Shown here piece after piece: positions 15,417-23,906 of a DNA stretch of 64,000 nucleotides; position 1 is the stretch's first letter; each line of letters starts with the position of its first letter. Location of the stretch: assembly GCA_017398355.1 (NCBI GenBank), contig JAFQGD010000020.1:1-64000 (forward strand), given 5' to 3'. The notes under the pieces were generated by a model. The model saw only the letters and a program-made list of their open reading frames with translations. It did not search any database and was not told where the DNA came from. The stretch is from Akkermansia sp. GTDB lineage: Bacteria; Verrucomicrobiota; Verrucomicrobiia; Verrucomicrobiales; Akkermansiaceae. The position numbers were made by a program, and so were the translations under genes.

Positions 15417-16821
15417 TTCGCACGCGAGAGCGGGGAGAAAGGACGATGGGGATACCGGCAGCACCTTTGATGCGGCTGCGGATGGTGTTGCGCAGGTATT
15501 GGGCGTAGCTATCGGCCAGCAGGCGCTTGTCGTTCACAAAAAGAACGTAGGTAGGCACCGGGATGGTGGTGTATTTTTCGTTCACGGCGGTGGTGGCGTA
15601 GAAGAGCTTGAGACGCTTGCGCAGCACGCGGTGTTGGCCGGGTGGGTTCATCTCCATGGCGCGCTGCAAAAGGCGGTTGAGTTCGCCGGTGCCGGGCATG
15701 TTGAGGGCATCGCGCTTGACGCGGTCGATGGATTTGAAGATATCCTGCATGCCGCGCCCCTCCTTGGCAGAGACGATGGCGATGGGGGCGTAGTCCAAGA
15801 AGAAGAGGTTTTCCTTAATGTGCTCCTTGACGGCATCTTTGCGAGCCGAGAGGGGGGCATCGGGGAAGTAGAGGTCGAACTTGTTGACGATGATGATGCA
15901 GGGCTTGCTTTCCTTGGCAATGATGGAGCCGATGCGCCGGTCTTGCTGGGTGACACCGGCGGAAATATCGATGACGAGCAGGCAGATATCGGAGCGGCGG
16001 ATGGCGCGCTCGCTGCGCATGGCGGAGAAAACCTCTACTGAGGTGTCGCGGCGGGAGCGGGGGCGCATGCCGGCGGTGTCGATGAGCATGTAGTTCTGCT
16101 CGCCTCGGGTGTAGGGAATGTCGATGGCATCGCGCGTGGTGCCGGCGATGTTGGATACGATGGTGCGCTCATCTTCCAAAATGGCATTGACCAAGGAGGA
16201 TTTGCCTGCGTTGGGGCGACCAACGATGGCTACTTTGATGGGAGAATTCGGGGTGACTTCCTCGGGCTCATCCTCATCTTCCGGGGTGGTGGCGGTTTCT
16301 GCTTCCATGGGGGAAGCACCTAGGGATTTGAGGTGGCGGTCGAGCTTGGCGGCCAGCGCTTCGAATCCGCGGCCATGGGCGGCAGATGTGAAGACGTATT
16401 CGTCAAATCCGAGCTCGGAGAACTCCCCGAGGTTGAGCTCTTGTTTATCCGTATCCGCCTTGTTGAGCACGAGGATGACGGGTGTTTTGCTCTTGTGCAG
16501 CTGGGCGGCGATGTTGCGATCAATGGGGGTGAGGTGGTCTCGACAATCGCACACGAACATGATGAGATCTGCCGCGTTGAGGGCAATATCGGCCTCGCGG
16601 GTCACAGCAGAGGCAAAACCATCATCCAGCGTGGAGCCAATACCGCCGGTGTCAACCACATCTGCCTGGTAATGGGTGATGCGCACAGGGGCGGTGAGTC
16701 GGTCGCGTGTGACACCGGGCTGATCGTGTACGATGGCAATGCGCCGTGCCACCATGCGGTTGAAGATGGCGGATTTGCCCACGTTGGGGCGCCCGAGAAT
16801 AGCGATGGTGGGGGTAGACAT
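15409..16821 (-). CDS. der: Ribosome-biogenesis GTPase Der (EngA)
   Basis: Double-GTPase needed for 50S assembly. 470 residues with two Era-like G domains: G1 GRPNVGKS (about 10-17) and GRPNAGKS (about 206-213), G3 DTGG and DTAG, G4 NKAD and NKFD, then the C-terminal KH-like domain (LKLFYATTAV, YVLFVNDKRLL). The acidic linker between the G domains (about 180-200) is typical. It is fourth of five upstream-to-downstream partners that are otherwise unknown envelope proteins. Confidence 0.97.
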   Translation of the reverse strand: MSTPTIAILGRPNVGKSAIFNRMVARRIAIVHDQPGVTRDRLTAPVRITHYQADVVDTGGIGSTLDDGFASAVTREADIALNAADLIMFVCDCRDHLTPIDRNIAAQLHKSKTPVILVLNKADTDKQELNLGEFSELGFDEYVFTSAAHGRGFEALAAKLDRHLKSLGASPMEAETATTPEDEDEPEEVTPNSPIKVAIVGRPNAGKSSLVNAILEDERTIVSNIAGTTRDAIDIPYTRGEQNYMLIDTAGMRPRSRRDTSVEVFSAMRSERAIRRSDICLLVIDISAGVTQQDRRIGSIIAKESKPCIIIVNKFDLYFPDAPLSARKDAVKEHIKENLFFLDYAPIAIVSAKEGRGMQDIFKSIDRVKRDALNMPGTGELNRLLQRAMEMNPPGQHRVLRKRLKLFYATTAVNEKYTTIPVPTYVLFVNDKRLLADSYAQYLRNTIRSRIKGAAGIPIVLSPRSRVRND

Positions 16822-16844
16822 GTGGGGAAAGATGGAATAGATGG

Positions 16845-17687
16845 TTAGCGGGAGGGACGGTCAGTGGCGCTGTGGTATTGGTCATCTCCCTTCTTGGATT
16901 TGACATAGGGTACAAGCCCGATGGTGCGGATGCCTTTGCCGGTGCTGATGAGGTCTACCGGCCCACCGCTGCGGCGGAATAATTTGTACTGGCTGCGACC
17001 ACCCTTGGTGTTCATGATGGAATAGGTGAAATACTCCGGGGTGGATTGGCAGAGAACATGCAGATTCTGGGCGTTGTCCAGCACGATGCGGGGCTCCATA
17101 AAGTTGAGGAATTGTGCTAAATAACAAGCCCCGATGGGAACTTGTGAATCTGCGTTGATGACTTGGCCAAACAGAGAGTCTTTGCCTCCGACGTTGAGAA
17201 TTTTAACACTCATTTGCAGGCGCTGACCGCGTGCCTGTGTCTTGAAGGTTTTGATACTGCCCCCTGAAGCCAAGGTGAAGGTGGCGCGGTTAGAACTATA
17301 GGTGGTGCGCATATCCGGCATGCGCACTGTGGCTACCACTTTGTAGGTGCCGCTGCGGTTGAGATTATAAAATGGCTTGATATCCAATTGATAGCTGCGG
17401 GTGGCGCCGGGGGAGAGCGTTAAGTCCGGGTAACGCGGAGTAGCTTTGGGGGTGAGGGAGTTTCCGACCTCGCGGCTGGAGATGTTGAAATTGAGCCAGC
17501 TGCGCCCGGGGGTATTGGTGAGTTTGATGGTTTGGTCCGTGTGGTTGACAAGGGTGATTTTGAGTGCAACACTTTCCCCCAGCAAGAAATCTCTTCTTAC
17601 AGGGTCGAGCCGAACATCTACTTGAGCCAAGGCCTGCCCGGCAAGGAGTACGAGCAGGAGGGTGAGAAGTGTGGTTATGTGCTTCAT
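16845..17687 (-). CDS. Secreted protein with Ig-like beta domain, unknown
   Basis: 280 residues with a clear signal peptide (MKHITTLLTLLLVLLAGQALA, cleavage about 21/22), so periplasmic or exported. The mature N-terminus (VDVRLDPVRRDFLLGESVALKITLVNHTD, split here by reading) looks like an immunoglobulin-like or BsuPI-type fold that protects against extension of edge strands. The second half (KILNVGGKDSLFGQVINAD) is also beta-rich. No catalytic motif seen. Six nt downstream of the pseudokinase-FGE gene and 23 nt before der. Confidence 0.75.
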   Translation of the reverse strand: MKHITTLLTLLLVLLAGQALAQVDVRLDPVRRDFLLGESVALKITLVNHTDQTIKLTNTPGRSWLNFNISSREVGNSLTPKATPRYPDLTLSPGATRSYQLDIKPFYNLNRSGTYKVVATVRMPDMRTTYSSNRATFTLASGGSIKTFKTQARGQRLQMSVKILNVGGKDSLFGQVINADSQVPIGACYLAQFLNFMEPRIVLDNAQNLHVLCQSTPEYFTYSIMNTKGGRSQYKLFRRSGGPVDLISTGKGIRTIGLVPYVKSKKGDDQYHSATDRPSR

Positions 17688-17693
17688 GTTGGT

Positions 17694-19097
17694 TTAAGGA
17701 GCGGGTGGTGTTGGTAAAGCGATGCGGAAACCGCGCGATGCGTTTTTTGCGGTGGGGTCTTTTTCTTTGATGATTTTTTTGGAATCGGCTGCCAGCACTA
17801 GGTGGCATGTGGATAGTGCCACATTAGCAGCTTGTGTGTCACTTGTCCATTCCTGAATGCGTGATGAGCCGATTTTCTCTTGTACTGTACTTATTTCTCC
17901 AAGACTGGGGAGGCTTCCCCGGCAGTAGTTGGCATAGGCCAAAGCACACCAGTAGGAGACACCACAGACCGGGGAATCTTCCGTAAGTTGGCGTCCTTGC
18001 CAGGTAGATTTATTTGCTGCAGCATGGAGTTGTTCCTGCCATTGGTCCGGGGTGAAATTGAGCGAGGTGTCGGGTAAACCGCGGTTAATGCGTGCCAATT
18101 CTGATGTTGGTGCGGAGGCATAGTGTGCCAAGAAACGCTGGTACTGGATGATGCTTACCGGTGATTTTGATATCCATGATGAAGGATGGCCGTTTTCCGG
18201 GGTGCAGAGGATGTGTTCTCCTACAATGGGGGAAAGCGCCTTTGGCTCCGTGGGCGCGAGAATGCCCCCTATGGCACCACACAGTATCATGAAAAGAAGC
18301 GTTTGCACAAGTAAGTGAAACCGGTGCTTCCTTTCTCGCTTTTTTTTCAATTGGGTGCGTTGCAACCGGCCGACTGTTGCCTTTTCTGCAACGGCGGGCG
18401 TGGTCGTGGCCAGTACAGGAGATAATTGCTCCTCAATCATCAAGGCTGTTGCGCTTACGGCCGTCCAATCCAAGTGTTCCCCGTCATAGCCGTCTCTCAC
18501 CCACTGCATGAGGGTGGCGATACGCGTTTGCCCGGCTACGTTGCTGGGCAGCAGGGGCGCCAAGGCTTCTGCCAGTTTTTGCATGAGCTCTGCTTGCGTG
18601 ATGTGGCGCTCTTCATTATCGTAGATGGGAGAGAGAAAGCGCACGCTGTTGTTCTTTCCTTGTGTCAGAAAGATGTCTGTCCGGCTGAGTGAGCCTGCTT
18701 GCAGCTTGGCTTTTGTGCAGGCAATGTAGAGCTGTGAGACCGCATCTAAAATCGTACAAACTTGTATGGGGGTGAGCTGTGCTCCTTGGCGATAGAGAGT
18801 CTCCAGATTTAAACCACCGGGCTTTTCTTGGGTGATGTACCATGTACCATCGGATATCATGGATTCAAACACCTGGGCCACTCCCGGCAGCTTTGCATTC
18901 ACCCTTGCTCTGGCTGTTTTGAGAAATTGGCTGATGGTGGCTTGGTCTGCATCGGGGCGCAGCACCTCGATGAGCACTTGTCTGTCTACACGTTCCTGCT
19001 GGGCTGAGTATATTTCGCTGTGCTCACGTTTTCCTAAGAAGTGTGTGAGGGTGTATGCCCCCAAGCTTAGGGGCAGCTCTGGAAATATTTGATTCAC
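17694..19097 (-). CDS. Pseudokinase - membrane helix - FGE-sulfatase-like protein
   Basis: 467 residues. Residues about 14-225 follow the Ser/Thr kinase fold (LGAYTLTHFLGKREHSEIYSA, the glycine loop region) but lack the catalytic residues: the ATP Lys region reads RQVLIEVL, the HRD loop reads SLSRTDIFL and the DFG position reads FLSP. One membrane helix lies at about 260-281 after a basic KKKRERKHR segment. The periplasmic part (about 300-467) resembles a formylglycine-generating-enzyme-like domain (CGVSYWCALAYANYCRG, then EWTSD, then SRGFRIAL). This domain often serves as a non-catalytic binding module. The GTG start overlaps the upstream TPR gene by 4 nt (GTGA). Probably a signal-transmitting scaffold without kinase activity; function inferred. 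Confidence 0.75.
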   Translation of the reverse strand: MNQIFPELPLSLGAYTLTHFLGKREHSEIYSAQQERVDRQVLIEVLRPDADQATISQFLKTARARVNAKLPGVAQVFESMISDGTWYITQEKPGGLNLETLYRQGAQLTPIQVCTILDAVSQLYIACTKAKLQAGSLSRTDIFLTQGKNNSVRFLSPIYDNEERHITQAELMQKLAEALAPLLPSNVAGQTRIATLMQWVRDGYDGEHLDWTAVSATALMIEEQLSPVLATTTPAVAEKATVGRLQRTQLKKKRERKHRFHLLVQTLLFMILCGAIGGILAPTEPKALSPIVGEHILCTPENGHPSSWISKSPVSIIQYQRFLAHYASAPTSELARINRGLPDTSLNFTPDQWQEQLHAAANKSTWQGRQLTEDSPVCGVSYWCALAYANYCRGSLPSLGEISTVQEKIGSSRIQEWTSDTQAANVALSTCHLVLAADSKKIIKEKDPTAKNASRGFRIALPTPPAP

Positions 19098-20404
19098 TGC
19101 TCCGGGGTATCGATTTCTTCCAAAAATTCAGAGAAGGGGGTAGCTTCTTCCGGGACAAGCCCATCGTCCGGGAAGAGGTCACCTTCCGGCAGTAAGCTGT
19201 TGGAGGGGGATGTGGCCTTTTTGCGGCTATTGAGGCGCTGCTCCTGCAAAATGAGGGCAGATGGTGTGCTGATGCAATCCAGCGGTTCACCTTTGTAGTA
19301 TAATTTTGCAGTGAAACCGTAGTATTTAAGTTCTCCGTATGCATCTATTTCCTCTGTTGTGGGCGGGGCTACTGCGTAGCTGACGACTAGGTTTTCTTCC
19401 CAATCTGCCCATGTCGGCTTTTCGTTTTGCCACGCCAGTTTGGGTGAATTGCGGGAAAATTCAATTTTGCGCCCATTCACCAAATCAAAAAATTGGATGG
19501 TGATGTATATGTCATCCGGTCGAATTTCTTCACCGGGTGCCAGCAGGATAGGAAGGAGGAGATCCACGTTTTCGCCCGTGTCGGCACTGTATGTGTGGCG
19601 CGCTTGGTGCGGTCCGAAGGAGAGCTTACCGCGCATGGCAGAGGGCTGCTCAAAACCATAGGTGAGTCGGCGTGAGGCGCGTTGGAAATATTTGCCGGCC
19701 TTTTCTCGCATGTGAAAAACTTTGGTATAGTATTCACGCGCTTTTGCCGGATTGAGCAATTTATCGTACGCGAGCCCGTAGTAGTATAAGAGGGCAGGGT
19801 GTTCCGGGGTAAGGATGAGGGCTTGCTCCAAGCTGAGGATACACAAGCGCATATCTCCGGCGGTGAGAGCTGCTACTCCTTGGCGGATGAGTCTGTCGGC
19901 TTCTTCTGATTTGGCTTCATCTCCACTTTGTACCCGGGTCTCGGTTGGCGCCGCCTGCTGTTCCTGTTGCTCAAGATTTTCCTCTGTCTTAGGCTGCGTG
20001 GCGGCATCTTCTGCCAGCGGACTACCGGTTTCTTGCGCTACAATGGTGGCTACATCCCGCGGGCGCAAGGGGGGCGGTGCATCTTGTGCCGTGGTGGTTT
20101 CCGGTACCGGGCTGTTTTTTGCTGCTCCTATCCCAGCGGAGCCTTTGTTGGGGAGCGCTTCTGCCAATTCCTGTGCTTCCAGTAACGCTAGCTCTGTGCG
20201 TGCGGCCTCCATGGCCAAATGATAGGAGTTTTCCAGCTTCCTCACAACGCCGACTCCCAGTATGCACAGCTCTATGGCTACTATGGCCAGTAGCGACAAT
20301 ATGCACGCTTTGTACGAGGTGGCAGTGCGTAACATGCTCACTATGCACCGTATTAGGGTGTTGAGTACATTACGAATTTTGTGCAGAAGTAGTTTCATAT
20401 TCAA
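19094..20404 (-). CDS. TPR-containing membrane protein, unknown
   Basis: 436 residues. A membrane helix lies near 33-55 (ACILSLLAIVAIELCILGVGV), followed by a low-complexity Ala/Pro/Glu/Thr linker (about 75-165), two or three TPR-like repeats (about 170-245, with LEQALILTPEHPALLYYYGLAY) and a beta-rich C-terminal domain (about 260-400) of no known family. It overlaps the preceding gene by about 35 nt if started at 20404; an internal Met (20335) would avoid the overlap but sits just before the helix. Coupled to the pseudokinase gene by GTGA. Confidence 0.72.
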   Translation of the reverse strand: MNMKLLLHKIRNVLNTLIRCIVSMLRTATSYKACILSLLAIVAIELCILGVGVVRKLENSYHLAMEAARTELALLEAQELAEALPNKGSAGIGAAKNSPVPETTTAQDAPPPLRPRDVATIVAQETGSPLAEDAATQPKTEENLEQQEQQAAPTETRVQSGDEAKSEEADRLIRQGVAALTAGDMRLCILSLEQALILTPEHPALLYYYGLAYDKLLNPAKAREYYTKVFHMREKAGKYFQRASRRLTYGFEQPSAMRGKLSFGPHQARHTYSADTGENVDLLLPILLAPGEEIRPDDIYITIQFFDLVNGRKIEFSRNSPKLAWQNEKPTWADWEENLVVSYAVAPPTTEEIDAYGELKYYGFTAKLYYKGEPLDCISTPSALILQEQRLNSRKKATSPSNSLLPEGDLFPDDGLVPEEATPFSEFLEEIDTPEQ

Positions 20405-21173
20405 TGATGTCGCCCTTGTACTGGCTCAGTATTGCTTGCATGAGTGCCTCTGCCGGCTCCCCCTTTTCTTTGTTGAATCCCCCGTAGGTCATGCCATCGA
20501 AGCGTACTCGTTTTCCTCCTACTGTCAAGTATGCTATCCCTTTGAATCCGGTACCCCATTGCCTCAGGTCTATACATTCAATATCGCGGATATCAAAGCT
20601 TCGGCCTGCTGCTGTAACGGTGGTGCCCCGCAAGCTAAGCTCGCGTTTGTGGGTGCGCAGCGCCAAACCCAGCAATATGATTCCTGTGATGGTGAATGCT
20701 ACCCCGGCATACCATTGCTCGCGGATGGCCCCTTCATCATGTGGGTGGTCTCCCGGTTTGAGGGGGTAGTGCATGCGCTTGCTGTAGGCTGCCCAGCAAT
20801 CGCTCCAGCTTCGGCTCATCGTCGCGTGGTCTCGCGCCTCGGGCGGACAACTGCGAGCTGCTTCACAATGCGCGGGCAGGGGGTAGCGGCTGTCTTTCTC
20901 GCCCATGGCGAATGTTTGCCCATTTTCTTCTGTGGTAGGAATGAGTGCTTGCTCGCCCAGCATCGTTTCCCACCCGGCAGCAGTATGCTGCGCTGCTGTG
21001 CTGCCAAGTTGGGCAAAAGCACGGTAGCTGCATATAGCTTCGTTTTGCTTGGCATAGCCTATGTGCCCATCGTAGAAAAAGTACACGGCAAAGCCCAGCA
21101 ATGCCGCGATGACAATGCCGAATCTCACAAATGTATCCAAAGTGGCTTTGCAGACGATATCCTTCTGGCTCAT
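20370..21173 (-). CDS. Membrane protein with two helices, unknown
   Basis: 267 residues starting MSQKDIVCKATLDTF. There are helices near 13-31 and 150-168, with a His/Cys-containing loop between them (CSYRAFAQLG ... HCEAARSCPPEARDH) that should be periplasmic. After helix 2 comes a PH-like cytoplasmic segment (RELSLRGTTVTAAGRSFDIRD ... ECIDLRQWG). Alternative start 6 codons upstream at 21191. First gene of the run 21173-14466. No family recognised. Confidence 0.65.
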   Translation of the reverse strand: MSQKDIVCKATLDTFVRFGIVIAALLGFAVYFFYDGHIGYAKQNEAICSYRAFAQLGSTAAQHTAAGWETMLGEQALIPTTEENGQTFAMGEKDSRYPLPAHCEAARSCPPEARDHATMSRSWSDCWAAYSKRMHYPLKPGDHPHDEGAIREQWYAGVAFTITGIILLGLALRTHKRELSLRGTTVTAAGRSFDIRDIECIDLRQWGTGFKGIAYLTVGGKRVRFDGMTYGGFNKEKGEPAEALMQAILSQYKGDIIEYETTSAQNS

Positions 21174-21285
21174 GTGCACACATTCTATCATACTGTTCTT
21201 GCTATTGACAGTCAAAAATGCGTGATGACCGAAGAGCTGCGCCGCTCTGTGTCGGACCACACCATGGGTGAGACGGAATAAAGAC

Positions 21286-21313
21286 TTGCCAATCATGGTG
21301 AATATGCTATGCT
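21286..21313 (+). promoter_or_regulatory. Promoter of the deacetylase gene
   Basis: TTGCCA (21286-21291), 16 bp, TATGCT (21308-21313). The ATG at 21322 lies 8 nt after the -10 box and would be leaderless. This favours 21322 over the ATG at 21316, which would fall before the transcription start. Confidence 0.6.
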
Positions 21314-21321
21314 GAATGCGG

Positions 21322-22608
21322 ATGATACGATACATGTACCTGTTGCTTCTGTTGCTGGGGGGGATGGCCTCCGGGCAGATATTCGACCCGGAGCCGCTGG
21401 ATCCGAATCCGGAGCGCCCCATCCGCCGTGCTGTTCGCTTTCGTGTCATTGACTCTAAGAAAACGGCACCTTCACGCCCGGTTGCCCCTCGGAATGTGGA
21501 GAATAGCCAAGAGACCGGCGCGCCCAGACAAGATGGTACAGTGCCGCGCCAATATACCCGAGTGGCTGTGTTGGGATACCATAATTTTAGTGAAACAGAA
21601 CCGGTGACTAATATGTTGATGCGTACATCGGAGTTCCGCAAGCAGATGGAGCATATCCGGCGCTCGGGAGTCAAAGTCATCAGTATGCAGGAGTTTTTGG
21701 AGTGGCGATTTGGTGCCCGCGATTTGCCCCCCAAGTGCGTGCTCATCACGTTGGATGATGGGTGGGTGAGCGTCTATAAGGAGGCATACCCCATTCTCAA
21801 AGAATACAATTATCCCTTTACTGTCTTTTTGTACACAGATTTCCTTTCCGGGGCGGGGTTGAGTATGTCTCCGGCCATGATTCGTGAGATGCAGAAAAAC
21901 GGTGCTACTGTTGGTAGCCATTCAGTGAATCACTATTATCCCAGTACTTGGGAGGAAGTTGCCAAAAAAAGTGAGCAAGCCTATACAACTTTGATTGACC
22001 AGGAATTAGGGCAGTCTCGCCAAAAACTTGACCGCATGTTTGGCAATGTGAAAACATACTGCTACCCCGGTGGCTATGTGACTCAACCCATGCTGGATCG
22101 CATCATGAGCTACGGCTATGTTGCCGCCTTTACGGTGGTGCCCGGCAAGGTGACCTGCGAGGAGAATCCCTTTAAGATTCACCGCTACATGATTTTTGGT
22201 AACGACCCCTCAATCTTTAAGAATGCCATGGATTTTCGCGTTGCTGAGGTGGGTAAGGTGGTATCTACCGGTTCTACCCCCGGCACGCTTCCCAGCAAGA
22301 CACCTATTCCTCCTTTCCCGGTGCTGCCCAAACCCGGTAGTGCCGTCTCGTGCGAGGTCCCTGAAATTTCTGCTGAACTCAGCGGTGTTCCCGGGATTAA
22401 CCTTGCATCCGTACACATGAAGGTCAGTGGATTTGGCCGCGTGCCTGCGAAAATGGATAAAGCAACTCGTACCATTAGTTGGACTCCGCCCTGCCGAATC
22501 TATATGCCCAATTTATCCGTGCACCTTACTTGGTCTAGCAGCGATGGTACCAGCCACAAGGCTGAGTGGTCGTTTGTCGTGAATCAAGAGGTGCCGGCTC
22601 AACAATGA
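21322..22608 (+). CDS. Secreted polysaccharide deacetylase
   Basis: 428 residues with a signal peptide (MIRYMYLLLLLLGGMASG). After a Pro/Arg-rich linker comes a NodB-type domain (about 85-290): YHNF entry, the metal-site motif TLDDGW, the GSHSVNH zinc-ligand motif, and YCYPGGY. These enzymes remove acetyl groups from peptidoglycan or other polysaccharides. The C-terminal part (about 335-425, with CEVPEISAEL and CRIYMPNLSVHLTW) is beta-rich and may bind substrate. The next gene starts within its stop codon (ATGA), so the two are coupled. Confidence 0.88.
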   Translation: MIRYMYLLLLLLGGMASGQIFDPEPLDPNPERPIRRAVRFRVIDSKKTAPSRPVAPRNVENSQETGAPRQDGTVPRQYTRVAVLGYHNFSETEPVTNMLMRTSEFRKQMEHIRRSGVKVISMQEFLEWRFGARDLPPKCVLITLDDGWVSVYKEAYPILKEYNYPFTVFLYTDFLSGAGLSMSPAMIREMQKNGATVGSHSVNHYYPSTWEEVAKKSEQAYTTLIDQELGQSRQKLDRMFGNVKTYCYPGGYVTQPMLDRIMSYGYVAAFTVVPGKVTCEENPFKIHRYMIFGNDPSIFKNAMDFRVAEVGKVVSTGSTPGTLPSKTPIPPFPVLPKPGSAVSCEVPEISAELSGVPGINLASVHMKVSGFGRVPAKMDKATRTISWTPPCRIYMPNLSVHLTWSSSDGTSHKAEWSFVVNQEVPAQQ

Positions 22609-23459
22609 TTAAAATAGAAATCATGGAACCCGAAGATAAGAATACGCCTGCTCCGGCAGAGACCGCGGTGAAAAAAACACGCGCCCGCAAAACTGCCAAG
22701 CCGGTTGCAGAGAAAACCGGTGCTCCCGCCCGCAAACCGCGTGCCCGCAAAGCCGCCAAGCCAGAGAATGCTGATGTGGCAGCTCCTGTAGCCGCCCCTG
22801 CGCCTGTGGTCGGCGAGAGTGCTGCTCCTACCGAGGCGAAGCCTACCGATAAGAAAACCAAGATCCGCCGCGTCAAGACCAAACAGGAACCGGCAAATGA
22901 GCCCGTCGCTGTACCTGCTAAGGAGACAGCAGCCCCGATGCCGGCTAAAGAAACACCGGCTCCTGCCAAGGAAGCTCCGGCCGAGCATACCGCCCCGCAG
23001 CCCAAAAAAGAAATCCCGACACCTGCTCCCAAGGTTGAGGAGTTCATCCCCACTCCTCAGCAACCGCGAGAGCGTGAACTCGAGCCTGCTCCCGGCTTTG
23101 CCGTGCCGGAAACAGTGGGCGGCAATGAAGGTGGTGGAAATGGGGGGAAACGCCGCCGCCGCCGCAATCGCAATCGCCGCGGTGGTGAAGGCCAGACCCA
23201 AGCCCAGCAGCCGGCCCAGCCCAAGGTGGACCCGGAGGAGTTGGTGCGCCGTGCATGGAAGATTTTCTTGGGTGAGGTAACGGAAGAAGGCTTGGCTCTC
23301 ATGGATGACCGTACCGCTGCCGAGGCCTCTCGCCGCGCTTTCCGCGTAGCAGAGCTTTTCCTGCTGGAGGCCTCTCGCCATAAGCCTGCCAATACCACCC
23401 CTGACCAAGACGAATCCTCTGCGGAGGATATACCTGCTCCCGAAACCGCAGGAGAGTAA
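22605..23459 (+). CDS. Basic Ala/Pro/Lys-rich protein, unknown
   Basis: 284 residues. The first two thirds are low-complexity Ala/Pro/Lys/Glu with repeated ARKPRARKAAKP-like and PAKETPAPAKE-like stretches, then a Gly/Asn patch and a cluster of Arg/Asn (KRRRRRNRNRRGG, about 183-195) that could bind nucleic acid. The C-terminal 70 residues look helical (DPEELVRRAWKIFLGEV ... EASRRAFRVAELFLLEASR). The start at 22605 overlaps the deacetylase stop; an ATG at 22623 is an alternative. Similar tails occur on Rho and ribosomal S5 in this lineage (see rpsE). Function unknown. Confidence 0.7.
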   Translation: MIKIEIMEPEDKNTPAPAETAVKKTRARKTAKPVAEKTGAPARKPRARKAAKPENADVAAPVAAPAPVVGESAAPTEAKPTDKKTKIRRVKTKQEPANEPVAVPAKETAAPMPAKETPAPAKEAPAEHTAPQPKKEIPTPAPKVEEFIPTPQQPRERELEPAPGFAVPETVGGNEGGGNGGKRRRRRNRNRRGGEGQTQAQQPAQPKVDPEELVRRAWKIFLGEVTEEGLALMDDRTAAEASRRAFRVAELFLLEASRHKPANTTPDQDESSAEDIPAPETAGE

Positions 23460-23481
23460 ACATACGTTTTCTCATGGATCC

Positions 23482-23515
23482 AAAGGCCCGTCGGACAAAG
23501 CACCGACGGGCTTTT
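23482..23515 (+). terminator. Terminator after the basic protein
   Basis: Stem GCCCGTCGG (23486-23494) with CCGACGGGC (23503-23511), followed by TTTT. The minus strand also has an A/T flank, so it may serve both directions. Confidence 0.85.
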
Positions 23516-23517
23516 GC

Positions 23518-23906
23518 TGTTGAAGGTATTTGGCGAAGAGAGAAGGGGCGGGGACGGTGTATACGGAAGCGGAGGGGATATCATTTGCGGCGAGCCGGAA
23601 GGTGTTGCTTGGCGTTTGTTCTGCGTTTGAGTTGTCTGTTGGTGCATTCCATGATGTTGGATGTCCTGAGTCGCCGCTGCTCTCGGGTGGGCGCTGCATT
23701 GGATGACATAAGTGGCAGAGACTCTGTCTCCTCTACAAATCACATTCATCACCTTGGCGACTTTGCGGGTAGAGACACTAGCTCGCTCAATGCGCGAGCC
23801 TCTTGACTAATCTATCATATAGAATTTAAGTTGCCATATAAGAATTGCATCCATACAAAAAATCGAATATCGGAAGTGCTTTATGATGACGCATCACACC
23901 ATCATG
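23518..23906. other. Intergenic region with no convincing gene
   Basis: About 390 bp between convergent units. Frames on the minus strand (23472-23752) read through parts of it but need a frameshift and run into the terminator, so I do not call a gene. A small hairpin, GCTCGC-7 nt-GCGAGC, lies at about 23780-23798, flanked by AGAG/CTCT. The AT-rich stretch at 23800-23870 follows the stop of the cytochrome gene. Confidence 0.5.

Noticed and set aside
23472-23752. Small minus-strand gene between the deacetylase unit and the cytochrome
   Set aside because: Two frames must be joined and the end runs through a transcription terminator; no recognisable product.
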